In this document: one piece after another, positions 54,040 to 63,621 of the stretch | Position numbering within the stretch: position 1 is the first letter of the stretch | How the letters are laid out: every line of letters begins with the position of its first letter | Assembly: GCA_029978705.1 (NCBI GenBank) | Contig: JAPOIY010000007.1 | Span: forward strand, 23,932-87,931 | DNA length: 64,000 nt | Direction of reading: 5' to 3' | Origin: Actinomycetota bacterium | Lineage (GTDB): Bacteria > Actinomycetota > Actinomycetes > S36-B12 > GCA-2699445 | Position numbers and translations under genes: made by a program | Notes under the pieces: generated by a model | The model's input: the letters and a program-made list of their open reading frames with translations, nothing else | Database searches by the model: none | What the model was told of the DNA's origin: nothing

Positions 54040-54938
54040 GCATGTCCGTCATCGTCGCGGCCGCGAGCGAGGGCAGCACCGGCGAGCAGTTCACCTTCTG
54101 GACCTGCGCCATCCTGTCCGTGATCGGCGCCCTCGGTCTGGTCCTGTCGCGCAAGACCGTGCACAGCGCTCTGTTCACCGCCCTCACCATGCTCAACCTC
54201 GCGGTCCTGTACATCGCCAACGACGCACCCTTCCTCGGACTGGTCCAGGTGATCGTGTACACCGGGGCCGTCATGATGCTGTTCCTGTTCGTCCTGATGC
54301 TGGTGGGGGTGGACTCCTCCGACTCGCTGATCGAGACCCTGAAGGGTCAGCGGCTGATCGCCGTCCTGCTCCTGGCGGGTTTCGCCGTTCTGCTGATCCT
54401 CACGCTGGGCACCGCGCTGACCGGCACACAGTCCGTGGGCCTGGTGGCCGCGAACGAGGAGTTCGGCGGCAACGTGCAGGGGCTGGCCCACCTGATGTTC
54501 ACGACCTACCTGCTGCCCCTCGAGGTCGTGGCGGCGCTATTGATCACGGCGGCCTTGGGAGCCCTGGTGCTCGCGCACCGCGACCGCTGGACCCCCAAAT
54601 TGGATCAGGAGGCCCTGTCCCGGCTTCGGATGGAGCGGTACGCCGAAACGGGCGCTCATCCCGGACCCCTGCCGAACCCCGGCGTCCTGGCCACGAGCAA
54701 CGCGATCGGCACGCCTGCGCTACTCCCGGACGGCTCGCCCTCCGAACTGTCGGTGCCCCCCCCGCTGCGGGGCGAGAGCCGTTCCCGGCTCGCGGCGGAG
54801 ACGACCGAGATCGATGCCGACGTCACCGAGGTGCGCGAGATCGCCGAGGGCAAGGAGACCATGCGGCCGAAGGCCCTGCGCGACGTGGACGGTCACACCG
54901 ATCTGGCCGAGGTGTACCCCGAAGAGAAGGGGGACTGA
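54036..54938 (+). CDS. nuoJ: NADH-quinone oxidoreductase subunit J
   Basis: A 300-residue subunit. Five helices in residues ~15-185 with the conserved [21 protein letters not shown] block. Roughly 110 further hydrophilic residues (Pro, Arg, Glu-rich, ending EVYPEEKGD) make it longer than classical NuoJ; such tails occur in actinobacteria. GTG start overlaps the nuoI stop; an ATG at 54042 is possible. Three bases separate it from nuoK. Confidence 0.93.
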   Translation: MSMSVIVAAASEGSTGEQFTFWTCAILSVIGALGLVLSRKTVHSALFTALTMLNLAVLYIANDAPFLGLVQVIVYTGAVMMLFLFVLMLVGVDSSDSLIETLKGQRLIAVLLLAGFAVLLILTLGTALTGTQSVGLVAANEEFGGNVQGLAHLMFTTYLLPLEVVAALLITAALGALVLAHRDRWTPKLDQEALSRLRMERYAETGAHPGPLPNPGVLATSNAIGTPALLPDGSPSELSVPPPLRGESRSRLAAETTEIDADVTEVREIAEGKETMRPKALRDVDGHTDLAEVYPEEKGD

Positions 54939-54941
54939 CCG

Positions 54942-55241
54942 ATGGACCCGTCCGCCTACATCATCCTGTCCGCGATCCTGTTCACGATCGGAGCGATCGG
55001 GGTCCTGCTGCGGCGCAACGCGATCGTGGTGTTCATGTCGGTCGAGATGATGTTGAATGCCGCTAACCTCGCGTTCGTGACCTTCGCCCGGATGCACGGC
55101 AACCTGGAGGGTCAGGTCATCGCCTTCTTCGTCATGATCGTCGCCGCTGCCGAGGTGGTGGTGGGTCTGGCCATCATCATGACCATCTTCCGTACCCGCC
55201 GATCCGTGTCGATCGACGATCCCAGCCTGATGAGGAACTGA
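54942..55241 (+). CDS. nuoK: NADH-quinone oxidoreductase subunit K
   Basis: A 99-residue subunit with three helices. The conserved acidic residues sit in [15 protein letters not shown] and [17 protein letters not shown], which carry protons in the membrane arm (MrpC-like). Stop overlaps the nuoL start (TGATG). Confidence 0.97.
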   Translation: MDPSAYIILSAILFTIGAIGVLLRRNAIVVFMSVEMMLNAANLAFVTFARMHGNLEGQVIAFFVMIVAAAEVVVGLAIIMTIFRTRRSVSIDDPSLMRN

Positions 55242-57220
55242 TGAGCATCCTCACGGCGGCGCAGGCCGTCCTGCCGATGTCCGACGGCGCGCCCGCGGAG
55301 AACGTCGAGCCCATCACCGCCACCATCACCGCAGCCCAGGCCGGGGGAGCCTTCCCCCTGATGTGGCTGTTGTTCGCGCTGCCCGCTGTCGGAGCCGCCG
55401 TGCTCCTGATCGTCGGGCGGCGCAGCGACAGGTGGGGCTACCTGCTCGCGTGCGCGCTGCCGATCGGGTCCTTCATCCTCGCGTGCATCCTGCTCGCCCA
55501 GATGATGGCGCTCCCCGAGGCCGACCGGCAGGTCACGCTGGAACTGTGGAACTGGACGTTCGCCGGCTCCTTCGACGCGGCGTTCGCGCTGCGCCTGGAC
55601 CCCCTGTCCATCTCGTTCGTCATGCTCATCACGGGTGTGGGCTCGCTGATCCACATCTACTCGATCGGCTACATGGCGGAGGACCCCAAGCGGCGCCTGT
55701 TCTTCGCCTACCTCAACCTGTTCGTGGCGGCCATGCTGCTGCTGGTCCTGGCGGACAACTACCTGCTCGTCTACGTCGGGTGGGAGGGCGTCGGCCTGGC
55801 GTCGTACCTGCTCGTCGGTTTCTGGCAGTACAAGGACTCCGCCGCGGTCGCGGCCAAGAAGGCGTTCGTCATGAACCGCGTGGGCGACGTCGGGCTGAGC
55901 CTGGCGATCATGCTCATGTTCCTCACGTTCGGGACGGTCACCTTCAGCGACGTCTTCGAGGCGGCGCCGGAGGCGAGCGAGACGACGCTCACGATCATCG
56001 GCCTCCTACTGCTCCTCGCCGCGGTCGGCAAGAGTGCGCAGTTCCCGCTGCAGGCGTGGCTGCTCGATGCCATGGAGGGCCCCACCCCCGTCTCGGCACT
56101 CATCCACGCGGCGACCATGGTGACCGCCGGCGTCTACCTCGTCGTGCGCAGCAACGCGATCTTCGATCTCTCCACCACGGCCATCTCGGTGGTCCTGGCC
56201 ATCGGTGTCATCACCATGACGATGGGTGCCTGGATCGCCTGCGCCCAGGACGAGATCAAGAAGTCCCTGGCCGGCTCCACCATGAGCCAGATCGGGTACA
56301 TGTTCCTCGGCGCCGGCCTGGGCCCCGCCGGCTACGTGTTCGCGATCTTCCACCTCCTCATGCACGGCATGTTCAAGGCCGACCTGTTCCTCAGCGCCGG
56401 GTCGGTGATGCACGGCAACGACGACCAGAAGAACATGCGGCTCTACGGGGGTCTGCGCGTCGCCATGAAGGTCACGATGGTGGCCTTCTTCTGCGGCTTC
56501 CTGGGCATCTCCGGGCTGCCGCCGTTCGACTCGTGGTTCTCGAAGGACGGGATCATCGACGCGGCGCTCGGCGTCAATGTCTTCGCCGGTCTTGTCGCCC
56601 TCGGCGTCGCCGGCATGACGGCCTTCTACATGACCCGCATGCTGGCCATGACGTTCTTCGGCAGCCCCCGCTGGGCGGAGGACCAACATCCCCACGAGTC
56701 GCCACCGGTCATGACCGTCCCGATGCTGATCCTGTCGATCGGAGCCCTGTTCGGCGGCCTCTTCTTCGTGTACGTCGCCCCGATCGGAGAGTGGCTCGCC
56801 CCCGTGACCGGCTATGAGGAGTCCACCCCGGTGATCCCGGAGATCCCGCTGAAACTGACCAGCCTGGCGATTGCCATCATCGGCATCGCCCTGGGCTGGC
56901 GGAAGTACGCCACCAAGGACGTGCCGCGGGTCGCCCCCACGAACGTCACGATCCTCACCACCGCCGGGCGCCACGAGCTGTACGGCAACGCCTTCAACGA
57001 GTCGCTGTTCATGCGCCCCGGCCAGTACCTCACCCGCTGGCTGGTGTGGTTCGACAACCGCTCGCTCGACGGCCTCGTCCGGGGCATCGCCACCGGGATC
57101 GGTGATCTGGGCGGCAAGCTGCGGCTCTGGGAGACCGGGTACGCGCGCTCCTACGCGCTGTCCATGCTCGGAGGCGCGCTGCTCTTGGGTGTCGTGGTCG
57201 CGACGGCGAGGTGGTTCTGA
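55241..57220 (+). CDS. nuoL: NADH-quinone oxidoreductase subunit L
   Basis: A 659-residue Mrp-antiporter-like proton pump subunit. VGWEGVGLASYLLVGFW, the Lys/Glu residues in the discontinuous helices (FPLQAWLLDAMEGPTPVSAL, IHAATMVTAGVYL) and the long C-terminal lateral helix plus last membrane helix (LGGALLLGVVVATARWF) are visible. Coupled to nuoM by TGATG. Confidence 0.97.
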   Translation: MSILTAAQAVLPMSDGAPAENVEPITATITAAQAGGAFPLMWLLFALPAVGAAVLLIVGRRSDRWGYLLACALPIGSFILACILLAQMMALPEADRQVTLELWNWTFAGSFDAAFALRLDPLSISFVMLITGVGSLIHIYSIGYMAEDPKRRLFFAYLNLFVAAMLLLVLADNYLLVYVGWEGVGLASYLLVGFWQYKDSAAVAAKKAFVMNRVGDVGLSLAIMLMFLTFGTVTFSDVFEAAPEASETTLTIIGLLLLLAAVGKSAQFPLQAWLLDAMEGPTPVSALIHAATMVTAGVYLVVRSNAIFDLSTTAISVVLAIGVITMTMGAWIACAQDEIKKSLAGSTMSQIGYMFLGAGLGPAGYVFAIFHLLMHGMFKADLFLSAGSVMHGNDDQKNMRLYGGLRVAMKVTMVAFFCGFLGISGLPPFDSWFSKDGIIDAALGVNVFAGLVALGVAGMTAFYMTRMLAMTFFGSPRWAEDQHPHESPPVMTVPMLILSIGALFGGLFFVYVAPIGEWLAPVTGYEESTPVIPEIPLKLTSLAIAIIGIALGWRKYATKDVPRVAPTNVTILTTAGRHELYGNAFNESLFMRPGQYLTRWLVWFDNRSLDGLVRGIATGIGDLGGKLRLWETGYARSYALSMLGGALLLGVVVATARWF

Positions 57221-58770
57221 TGGGAATCCTCAGTCTCCTCATCCTGGTGCCGCTGATCGGCTCCGCCGTCGTCGCCTTCGTCCCCGCGAGCCCGACCCGC
57301 TCCAAGCAGCTGGCGCTGGCATTCACCGTCGTCACCTTCGTCGTGGCGGTCGTGGCCTACCTTCAGTTCAGCCCCGGCGGCGAGCAGTTCCAACTCGTCG
57401 AGAGCTACCAGTGGATCCCGGCTCTCGGCGTGACGTTCTCCCTGGGCGTCGACGGACTCGGGCTGGTCCTCGTCTTCTTGGCCACGCTCCTGACCCCGCT
57501 GGTGATCCTGGCCGGCTGGAACGACGTCGAGGACGCGCAGGCCCAGAACGGCGACAGCCAGAGCGAGGGACAGGTCCGCGGCTACTTCGGGCTGATGTTG
57601 CTGCTCCTCGCCATGACGCTGACGCTGTTCACGGCGCTGGACGTGTTCCTGTTCTACTTCCTGTTCGAGGCCGTGCTCATCCCCGTGTACTTCATGATCG
57701 GGCGCTACGGCGTCGGGCGCCGCTCCTACGCGGCCGTGAAGTTCCTCGTGTTCAGCCTGTCCGGCGGCCTGGTCATGCTCGCGGGCCTCGCGGTGCTGTG
57801 GTACGTCTCCGCGCAGATCACCGGGGAGCCCACCCTCTACTTGCCCGAACTCATCGACATCGACATCGACCCCACGGTGCAGACCTGGATCTTCTGGGCC
57901 TTCTTCATCGCCTTCGCCATCAAGGCCCCGCTGTGGCCGGTCACCACCTGGCTCCCGGACGCGGCCGGGTCGTCCACTCCCGGTACCGCCATCCTCCTGA
58001 TCGGGGTGCTCGACAAGCTGGGGTCGTTCGGCATGCTGCGGTTCTGCCTGCCGCTGTTCCCCGACGCCGCTGAGTCCGCCGCACCGGTCATCATCGTGCT
58101 GTCCCTCATCAGCATCTTCTACGGCGGTCTCATCGCCATCGGCCAGACGGACATGAAGCGGATGATCGGCTACATCTCGATCTCCCACTTCGGCTTCATC
58201 ATCCTGGGCATCTTCGTGTTCACCAGCGAGGGCCAGGTCGGATCGTCCTTCTACATGCTGGGCCACGGGCTCAGCACCGCGTTGTTGTTCATGGTGGTGG
58301 GCTACATGATCGCCAGACGCAAGACGTCCACGATCGCGGAATACCACGGGCTGTCGACCCCGACGCCACTGCTGGCGGGCATGCTGCTGTTCGCCGGGCT
58401 GACGGCGCTGGCGCTGCCCGGCATGAGCACCTTCATCTCGGAGTTCCTGGTCCTGCTGGGATCCTTCACCCGGGTGCCCTGGGTGGGGGCGGTGGCGACC
58501 CTCGGGATCATCCTGGCCGCGGTCTACATCCTGCTCTTCTACCAGAACACGATGACGGGCAAAGTCACGGAGAAGAACAAGAACCTGAAGGACCTCAACC
58601 TGCGTGAGCGGGTCGCCCTGGCGCCCCTCGTGGTGGTCGTCGTGGTCCTCGGCTTCTACCCGGCCCCGGTGCTGAACGTGCTCAACCCGTACGTGGACGA
58701 CGTCATGGCGCAGGTCGGGGCCACCGACCCGCCCCCGACCGTCCCGCTCGCGACAGGGGTGCAGCCATGA
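57220..58770 (+). CDS. nuoM: NADH-quinone oxidoreductase subunit M
   Basis: A 516-residue antiporter-like subunit with about fourteen helices. FYFLFEAVLIPVYFMIG, KAPLWPVTTWLPDAAGSSTPG and ISHFGFIILGIFVF mark the family. Start ATG overlaps the nuoL stop; its own stop overlaps nuoN (ATGA). Confidence 0.97.
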   Translation: MGILSLLILVPLIGSAVVAFVPASPTRSKQLALAFTVVTFVVAVVAYLQFSPGGEQFQLVESYQWIPALGVTFSLGVDGLGLVLVFLATLLTPLVILAGWNDVEDAQAQNGDSQSEGQVRGYFGLMLLLLAMTLTLFTALDVFLFYFLFEAVLIPVYFMIGRYGVGRRSYAAVKFLVFSLSGGLVMLAGLAVLWYVSAQITGEPTLYLPELIDIDIDPTVQTWIFWAFFIAFAIKAPLWPVTTWLPDAAGSSTPGTAILLIGVLDKLGSFGMLRFCLPLFPDAAESAAPVIIVLSLISIFYGGLIAIGQTDMKRMIGYISISHFGFIILGIFVFTSEGQVGSSFYMLGHGLSTALLFMVVGYMIARRKTSTIAEYHGLSTPTPLLAGMLLFAGLTALALPGMSTFISEFLVLLGSFTRVPWVGAVATLGIILAAVYILLFYQNTMTGKVTEKNKNLKDLNLRERVALAPLVVVVVVLGFYPAPVLNVLNPYVDDVMAQVGATDPPPTVPLATGVQP

Positions 58771-60311
58771 CACCGTCCGCGCCGGTGGCGTTTCCCGACA
58801 TCCAGTGGCTGCAGCTGGCCCCGATCATCGTGGTCCTGGGGGCGGCGGCCATCGAGGTGCTGGTGGAGGCTTTCGCTCCCCGCACGTCGCGCCGCAGCAT
58901 CCAGATCGGCCTGACGTTCGCCGCCCTGATCGTGGCCTTCGCGATCATCGTCATCAACGCCGGGACCTTCCAGCTCGTGGTCGCCGGCTCCGCGGCCGTC
59001 GACGGCCCGGCCCTCTTCCTGCAGGGCGCCGTCGTTCTGACCGCCCTGCTGGTCGCGCTGCTCATGATGGAGCGCAAGGTCGACCCCAGCGGGGACGCCT
59101 TCGCCGCACGCGCCTCCGCCATGCCCGGCTCCGAGGACGAGCGGCAGTTCACCGCCCGCGGGTACCTGCAGACCGAGATCTGGCCGCTGTTCCTGTTCTG
59201 CACCGGCGGCATGATGCTGTTCCTGTCGGCCAACGACCTGCTGCTCATGTTCATCGGACTCGAGATCATGAGCCTGCCGCTGTACCTGCTCGCCGGCATG
59301 GCCCGCCGCCGCCGCCTGCTGAGCCAGGAGGCGGCGATGAAGTACTTCCTCCTGGGAGCCTTCTCGTCCGCGTTCTTCCTCTACGGTGCCGCCCTGATCT
59401 ACGGCTTCGCCGGGACGGTCTCGTTCGGCGGCATCGCGGACGCCGTCGTGGGCCAGAGCCAGATGAGCGGACTGCTGCTCGGCGGCATCGTGCTGCTGTG
59501 TGTCGGGATGTTCTTCAAGGTGGCGGCGGTCCCGTTCCACGAATGGGCTCCCGACGTCTACCAGGGGTCGCCGACGCCGGTCACCGCGTACATGGCGGCC
59601 GGCGTGAAGGTCGCGGCTTTCGGGGCCTTCCTCCGCCTGATGTACGTGGCCTTCGGCGGTGAGGCGTGGGAGTGGCGCCCGGCCTTCTGGGTCGTGGCCA
59701 TCCTGACCTTCTTCGTGGGGGCCATGATCGGCCTGGCGCAGAGCGACATCAAACGAATGCTCGCGTACTCGTCGATCGCCCACGCCGGCTTCCTCCTGCT
59801 GGGCGTGATGGCGGTGACCCCCGACAGCCTGTCGGCGTCGATGTTCTACCTGCTGACCTATGCCATCGCCACGGTGGGCGCCTTCGGCATCGTGATGCTG
59901 ATCCGCGACGACAGCGGCGAGACGACGAGCCTGGATGCCTGGCGGGGTCTCGGCCGCACCCACCCCCTCCTGGCCACGGCGTTCACCATCTTCCTGCTCT
60001 CCTTCGCCGGGATCCCGCTGACCGCGGGCTTCATCGGGAAGTTCACGCTGTTCGCCTCGTCGGCCGCGGCCGGCGAGGGCTGGCTGGTCCTGCTGGCGGT
60101 CATCGCCAGCGCGATCGCCGCCTTCTTCTACCTACGCGTGGTCGTCATCATGTTCTTCTCCGACCCGGTCGGCAGCGGCCCGTCCGTGGCCACCCCGAGT
60201 TGGGCGACCCAGACCACCATCGTCGTCGCGCTCATCGTCACCGTCGTCCTGGGGCTCTTCCCGCAGGCGGTCCTCAACATCGCCGACCACGCCGACGTCT
60301 TCGTGCGATAA
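58767..60311 (+). CDS. nuoN: NADH-quinone oxidoreductase subunit N
   Basis: A 514-residue antiporter-like subunit, last gene of the operon. IGLEIMSLPLYLLAGMAR, AVPFHEWAPDVYQGSPTPVTA and DIKRMLAYSSIAHAGF are diagnostic. A hydrophilic loop (ERKVDPSGDAFAARA) lies before helix ~4. The complete set nuoA-N is present, so the complex includes the NADH-oxidising EFG module. Confidence 0.97.
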   Translation: MTPSAPVAFPDIQWLQLAPIIVVLGAAAIEVLVEAFAPRTSRRSIQIGLTFAALIVAFAIIVINAGTFQLVVAGSAAVDGPALFLQGAVVLTALLVALLMMERKVDPSGDAFAARASAMPGSEDERQFTARGYLQTEIWPLFLFCTGGMMLFLSANDLLLMFIGLEIMSLPLYLLAGMARRRRLLSQEAAMKYFLLGAFSSAFFLYGAALIYGFAGTVSFGGIADAVVGQSQMSGLLLGGIVLLCVGMFFKVAAVPFHEWAPDVYQGSPTPVTAYMAAGVKVAAFGAFLRLMYVAFGGEAWEWRPAFWVVAILTFFVGAMIGLAQSDIKRMLAYSSIAHAGFLLLGVMAVTPDSLSASMFYLLTYAIATVGAFGIVMLIRDDSGETTSLDAWRGLGRTHPLLATAFTIFLLSFAGIPLTAGFIGKFTLFASSAAAGEGWLVLLAVIASAIAAFFYLRVVVIMFFSDPVGSGPSVATPSWATQTTIVVALIVTVVLGLFPQAVLNIADHADVFVR

Positions 60312-60396
60312 CGGAACGGAAGCAGCCGCCCTGCGGCTCCGGGTGCGCGGGGGCGTGCGGGCTACCGTGGAGGCCCCGCCCATGAAAGGACTCTCC

Positions 60397-60780
60397 ATGC
60401 GGAAATCCGTCGTCGCCCTCGCCGCGACCCCCTTCCTGGCCCTGGCGCTCGCGTCGTGCTCCAGTGGCAGCTCCACGAGCAGCAGTTCCGCCCCCGCCAC
60501 CACCGCGGCGGCTCCCACCGCAGCCGCCACGGACGAGTCGGCGAGCGGCACAGCGGCTGAGGTCGATGCCTACTGCGCCAAGGTCAAGGAACTGGCCCAG
60601 AAGGTCAACGAGGCCAAGGGCGACCCCACCAGTGCCGCCGCTCAGGAGGCAGCCGCCAAGGCGCAGGAACTGGCCAACCAGGCCCAGGAGATGGCGAGCG
60701 AGGCCGCCAGCGACCCGGCCCTGGCACAGCAGGTCCAGCAGTGCAGCGAAGAAGCCGGCCAGGCGATGTCCGGCAACTGA
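60397..60780 (+). CDS. Small lipoprotein, paralogue 1
   Basis: A 127-residue lipoprotein. The signal peptide ends in LALASC (lipobox, Cys about 23); a Ser/Thr/Ala-rich linker leads to a helical domain rich in Gln/Glu/Lys with two Cys (DAYCAKVKEL and QQCSEEAG). AAAGGA six bases before the ATG at 60397 supports that start over an ATG at 60382. It resembles the next gene in length, signal sequence and Cys spacing, so they form a tandem pair. Function unknown. A hairpin terminator follows. Confidence 0.8.
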   Translation: MRKSVVALAATPFLALALASCSSGSSTSSSSAPATTAAAPTAAATDESASGTAAEVDAYCAKVKELAQKVNEAKGDPTSAAAQEAAAKAQELANQAQEMASEAASDPALAQQVQQCSEEAGQAMSGN

Positions 60781-60786
60781 ACCCCC

Positions 60787-60818
60787 GTGGGGGCGGCCGG
60801 GATCCCGGCCGCCCCCAC
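60787..60818 (+). terminator. Hairpin terminator between the lipoprotein genes
   Basis: A perfect palindrome: 60787-60800 pairs with 60805-60818 around the loop gatc, six bases after the stop. No U-tract. It probably ends transcription of the first lipoprotein gene (and any read-through from nuo). Confidence 0.8.
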
Positions 60819-60894
60819 GCGTGTCCGGATTCCGCCGCATCGCGGTCCCGGAACGGCTACGTTGTCCCCGACAGTCCTTCGACGGGAGAGTCCG

Positions 60895-61284
60895 ATGCGC
60901 AAGTCCCTGATCGCCGTCAGTGCCGCCCCGCTGCTGCTGGCACTCGCTTCCTGCAGTTCCGGTTCCAGCACGCCGACGAACACGACTCCCGAGACTCCCC
61001 AGGCGTCCAAGTCCGCCGTGGCCAACGCCGCCCAGGTGGACAGCTTCTGCAAGAAGGCCGACGCCACGGTGAAGAAGGCCAAGAAGTGGACCAAGCAGGC
61101 CCAGGACAAGGGTGGGCCCACGGCCTCGATGACCCAGGCGCAGACGAACAAGATCAAGAAGAAGGTGACGAACCTCAGCACCCAGGGGCAGAACCTGGCG
61201 GCCCAGGTGATCTCCACCCCGGAACTCACCGCCAAGGTCACGCAGTGCGCCGACCACCTGCAGAAGGCGACCACCGGCGGCTGA
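60895..61284 (+). CDS. Small lipoprotein, paralogue 2
   Basis: A 129-residue lipoprotein. It shares with paralogue 1 the N-terminus MRKS, the lipobox ALASC followed by SSGSST, the Thr/Pro-rich linker and a Cys pair flanking a helical domain (DSFCKKADATVKK and VTQCADHLQK). It is more Lys-rich than its twin. GGGAGAG precedes the ATG. TACGTT (60858-60863) may be its -10. Function unknown; probably exported to the outer face of the membrane. Confidence 0.8.
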   Translation: MRKSLIAVSAAPLLLALASCSSGSSTPTNTTPETPQASKSAVANAAQVDSFCKKADATVKKAKKWTKQAQDKGGPTASMTQAQTNKIKKKVTNLSTQGQNLAAQVISTPELTAKVTQCADHLQKATTGG

Positions 61285-61368
61285 TCGAGCGCGCCGGCGC
61301 GTGATCGTTCCCACCTTCCGGAGCCTCGGCGGGGTGCAATCGCACCGCACCCCCTACGCTTGGGTGTC

Positions 61369-62370
61369 ATGGCACCGGCGCAACTGCTGACCTCGACGGG
61401 GTTCACCCTCGCGGACTCGGCCCTGGCGGAACGCCTGGCCTCGGGCCTGGCGGCCGTCGAGGAGCACCTCGCGGTAGCCGTGAAGAGCAGCGACGACTTC
61501 GTCTCCGAGACGTCCCGGCATCTGGTCGCGGCCGGGGGCAAACGGTTCCGCCCCCTGCTCACCCTGCTCGCCGCCGAGTATGGCGACGCGGAGGCGCCGG
61601 GCATCGTGCCCTCAGCCGTAGTCGTGGAACTGACCCACCTGGCCACCCTGTACCACGACGACGTCATGGACGAGGCCACCCGCCGGCGCGGTGCGGACTC
61701 CGCCAACGAGCGGTGGGGCAACACCGTGGCGATCCTGACCGGGGACTTCCTGTTCGCGCGGGCCTCCGACATCCTGGCCGACCTCGGTCCCGAGGCCGTG
61801 CGGCTGCAGGCGCGGACCTTCGAACGGCTGTGTGTGGGGCAGATCCGCGAGACCGTCGGTCCGGCCCCTGGCACGAGTGCCGTCGACCACCACCTGGCCG
61901 TGCTGGCCGACAAGACCGGAAGCCTGATCGCGACGTCCGCCCGCTTCGGCTCCCTGCAGGCGGGCGCCCCGGAGGTCGTGGTCGACGCGTTGACGCGGTT
62001 CGGTGAGCGCATCGGCGTCGCCTTCCAGCTCGCCGACGACCTGGTGGACATCACCAGTGACAGCACCAACTCGGGGAAGACCCCGGGGACCGACCTGCGG
62101 GAGGGGATTCCGACGCTGCCCGGCCTGCTCGTGCTGTCCCGCGACGACGGCTCCCGCCTGGCCGACCTGCTGTCCCGCCCGTTGCCCGACGACGGCGAAC
62201 ATGCTGAGGCGCTGGCGCTGCTGCGGGCCGATGCCGCCCTCGACGCGGCCCGCACCGAGGCACACCGCTGGGCCAACGACGCGCGCGAGTGCCTGTCGCC
62301 CCTCCCCGACATCCCCGCGACAGCGGCCCTGTCCGCGCTGTGCGACTACGTCGTGGACCGCACCGGCTGA
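61369..62370 (+). CDS. Polyprenyl diphosphate synthase
   Basis: A 333-residue all-trans prenyltransferase. The aspartate-rich motifs are HDDVMDEA (DDVMD 97-101) and QLADDLVDIT. GGKRFRPLL is the IPP-binding region. The position after the men/nuo genes matches the GrcC1-type synthase of mycobacteria, which makes the quinone side chain; chain length cannot be read here. The ATG has no Shine-Dalgarno site and TACGCT lies eight bases upstream, so it is probably leaderless. It converges with the acyl-CoA dehydrogenase gene. Confidence 0.92.
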   Translation: MAPAQLLTSTGFTLADSALAERLASGLAAVEEHLAVAVKSSDDFVSETSRHLVAAGGKRFRPLLTLLAAEYGDAEAPGIVPSAVVVELTHLATLYHDDVMDEATRRRGADSANERWGNTVAILTGDFLFARASDILADLGPEAVRLQARTFERLCVGQIRETVGPAPGTSAVDHHLAVLADKTGSLIATSARFGSLQAGAPEVVVDALTRFGERIGVAFQLADDLVDITSDSTNSGKTPGTDLREGIPTLPGLLVLSRDDGSRLADLLSRPLPDDGEHAEALALLRADAALDAARTEAHRWANDARECLSPLPDIPATAALSALCDYVVDRTG

Positions 62371-62374
62371 CGGC

Positions 62375-63544
62375 TCACAGGCCCATCAGGCGGGTCGCCA
62401 GGTCGGTCATCACCTCGGTCGCCCCGCCGCCGATCCCGAGGATCCGCACGTCCCGGTAGTGGCGCTCCACCTCGGTCCCGGTCATGTAGCCCGCACCCCC
62501 GAAGAGCTGGACGGCGCGGTCCGCCGCGAACTCACCGGCCGCCACCCCCGTCTGCTTGGCCAGCAGTGCCCGGAGGGTCACCTCCTCGCCCGCCGCATGT
62601 CGGGCCGCGACGTCCCGGGCGTAGACCCGCGCCACATCCACCTGCCGGTGCATCTCCGCCAGGGTGTGGCGCACGACCTGGCGGGAGGCGAGCGGCTTCC
62701 CGAACGTCGTGCGGTCGCGGGTCCATTCCGTCGTAAGGTCCAGGCACCGCTGCCCCGTGGCGTAGCCCGTGACGGCCAGAGTCAGCCGCTCGGTCACGAA
62801 GTGGCGGGCCAGAGAGGCGAAACCCTGCTCGAAACCCAGCACGTTGTCCGCCGGCACGCGGACGTCGGTCAGGGAGAGTTCAGCGGTGTCGCTGCACCGC
62901 CACCCCATCTTGTCCAGGCGCCGGGCCACCGTGAAGCCGGGGGTGTCAGTGGGCACGACGATGAGGGAGACCCCGGCGGCGCCCGCCTCACCCGTCCGTG
63001 CGGCGAGCACCACGTGGTCGGCGCGGGTGGCCGAGGTGATGTAGGTCTTGGCTCCGGTGATGACGACCTCGTCGCCGTCCCGAACGGCCCGGGTACGCAG
63101 GTTCGCGACATCCGATCCCCCGTCGGGCTCCGTGACGGCGAGGGAGGCGACGGCCGTCCCGGCCAGGACGGGACGCACGAAGCGGTCGAGCAGGCGGTCG
63201 GCTCCCACCCTGTCGCCGGCGGCGCGGCGGCGCCGGGCCTCGTCGACGATGTGGGGGGTGGCGATCCCGTGGGTCAACATCGCGGCCACCACACCGCCGG
63301 TCCCCCCGCCGGCGAGGATCTGCTCGATGATGACGGTCATGTCGACGGTGTCCCCCCCGGAACCGCCGACATCCTCCGGGAACCCCACCCCGAGGATGCC
63401 GGTCGCCGCGGCTGCGCGCTGCAGGGCGAGCGGTATCTCGCCGGCCTGTTCCCACGTGTCCATGTGCGGGGCGATGTGGTCCTGCGTGAAGCCGCGGACG
63501 GTGTCGGCCAGGGCGATCCGCTCCGGGCTGCCGAAAGGGTCCAT
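62375..63544 (-). CDS. Acyl-CoA dehydrogenase
   Basis: A 389-residue FAD enzyme of the acyl-CoA dehydrogenase family. AVTEPDGGSDVANL, the FAD-binding TYITSATRADHVV and RTTFGKPL segments, and the C-terminal GGAGYMTGTEVERHYRDVRIL are conserved. The usual catalytic-base position near the C-terminus carries Glu in GIGGGATEV (about 377). Substrate chain length is unknown. ATG with TAGGGT (63551-63556) six bases upstream, so probably leaderless. Confidence 0.9.
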   Translation of the reverse strand: MDPFGSPERIALADTVRGFTQDHIAPHMDTWEQAGEIPLALQRAAAATGILGVGFPEDVGGSGGDTVDMTVIIEQILAGGGTGGVVAAMLTHGIATPHIVDEARRRRAAGDRVGADRLLDRFVRPVLAGTAVASLAVTEPDGGSDVANLRTRAVRDGDEVVITGAKTYITSATRADHVVLAARTGEAGAAGVSLIVVPTDTPGFTVARRLDKMGWRCSDTAELSLTDVRVPADNVLGFEQGFASLARHFVTERLTLAVTGYATGQRCLDLTTEWTRDRTTFGKPLASRQVVRHTLAEMHRQVDVARVYARDVAARHAAGEEVTLRALLAKQTGVAAGEFAADRAVQLFGGAGYMTGTEVERHYRDVRILGIGGGATEVMTDLATRLMGL

Positions 63545-63621
63545 ACCCGGACCCTACGCGCGGCCGACCCGGCGAGCAGGTGACCGGTGGCGATGTGATG
63601 CGGGCGACAGCGCAGCCGGCG

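Noticed and set aside
61305..61321. GTGATCGTTCCCAC as a second Rex site before the polyprenyl synthase
   Set aside because: The right half does not fit the inverted repeat (TTCCCAC rather than TTCACA) and the left half has a mismatch.
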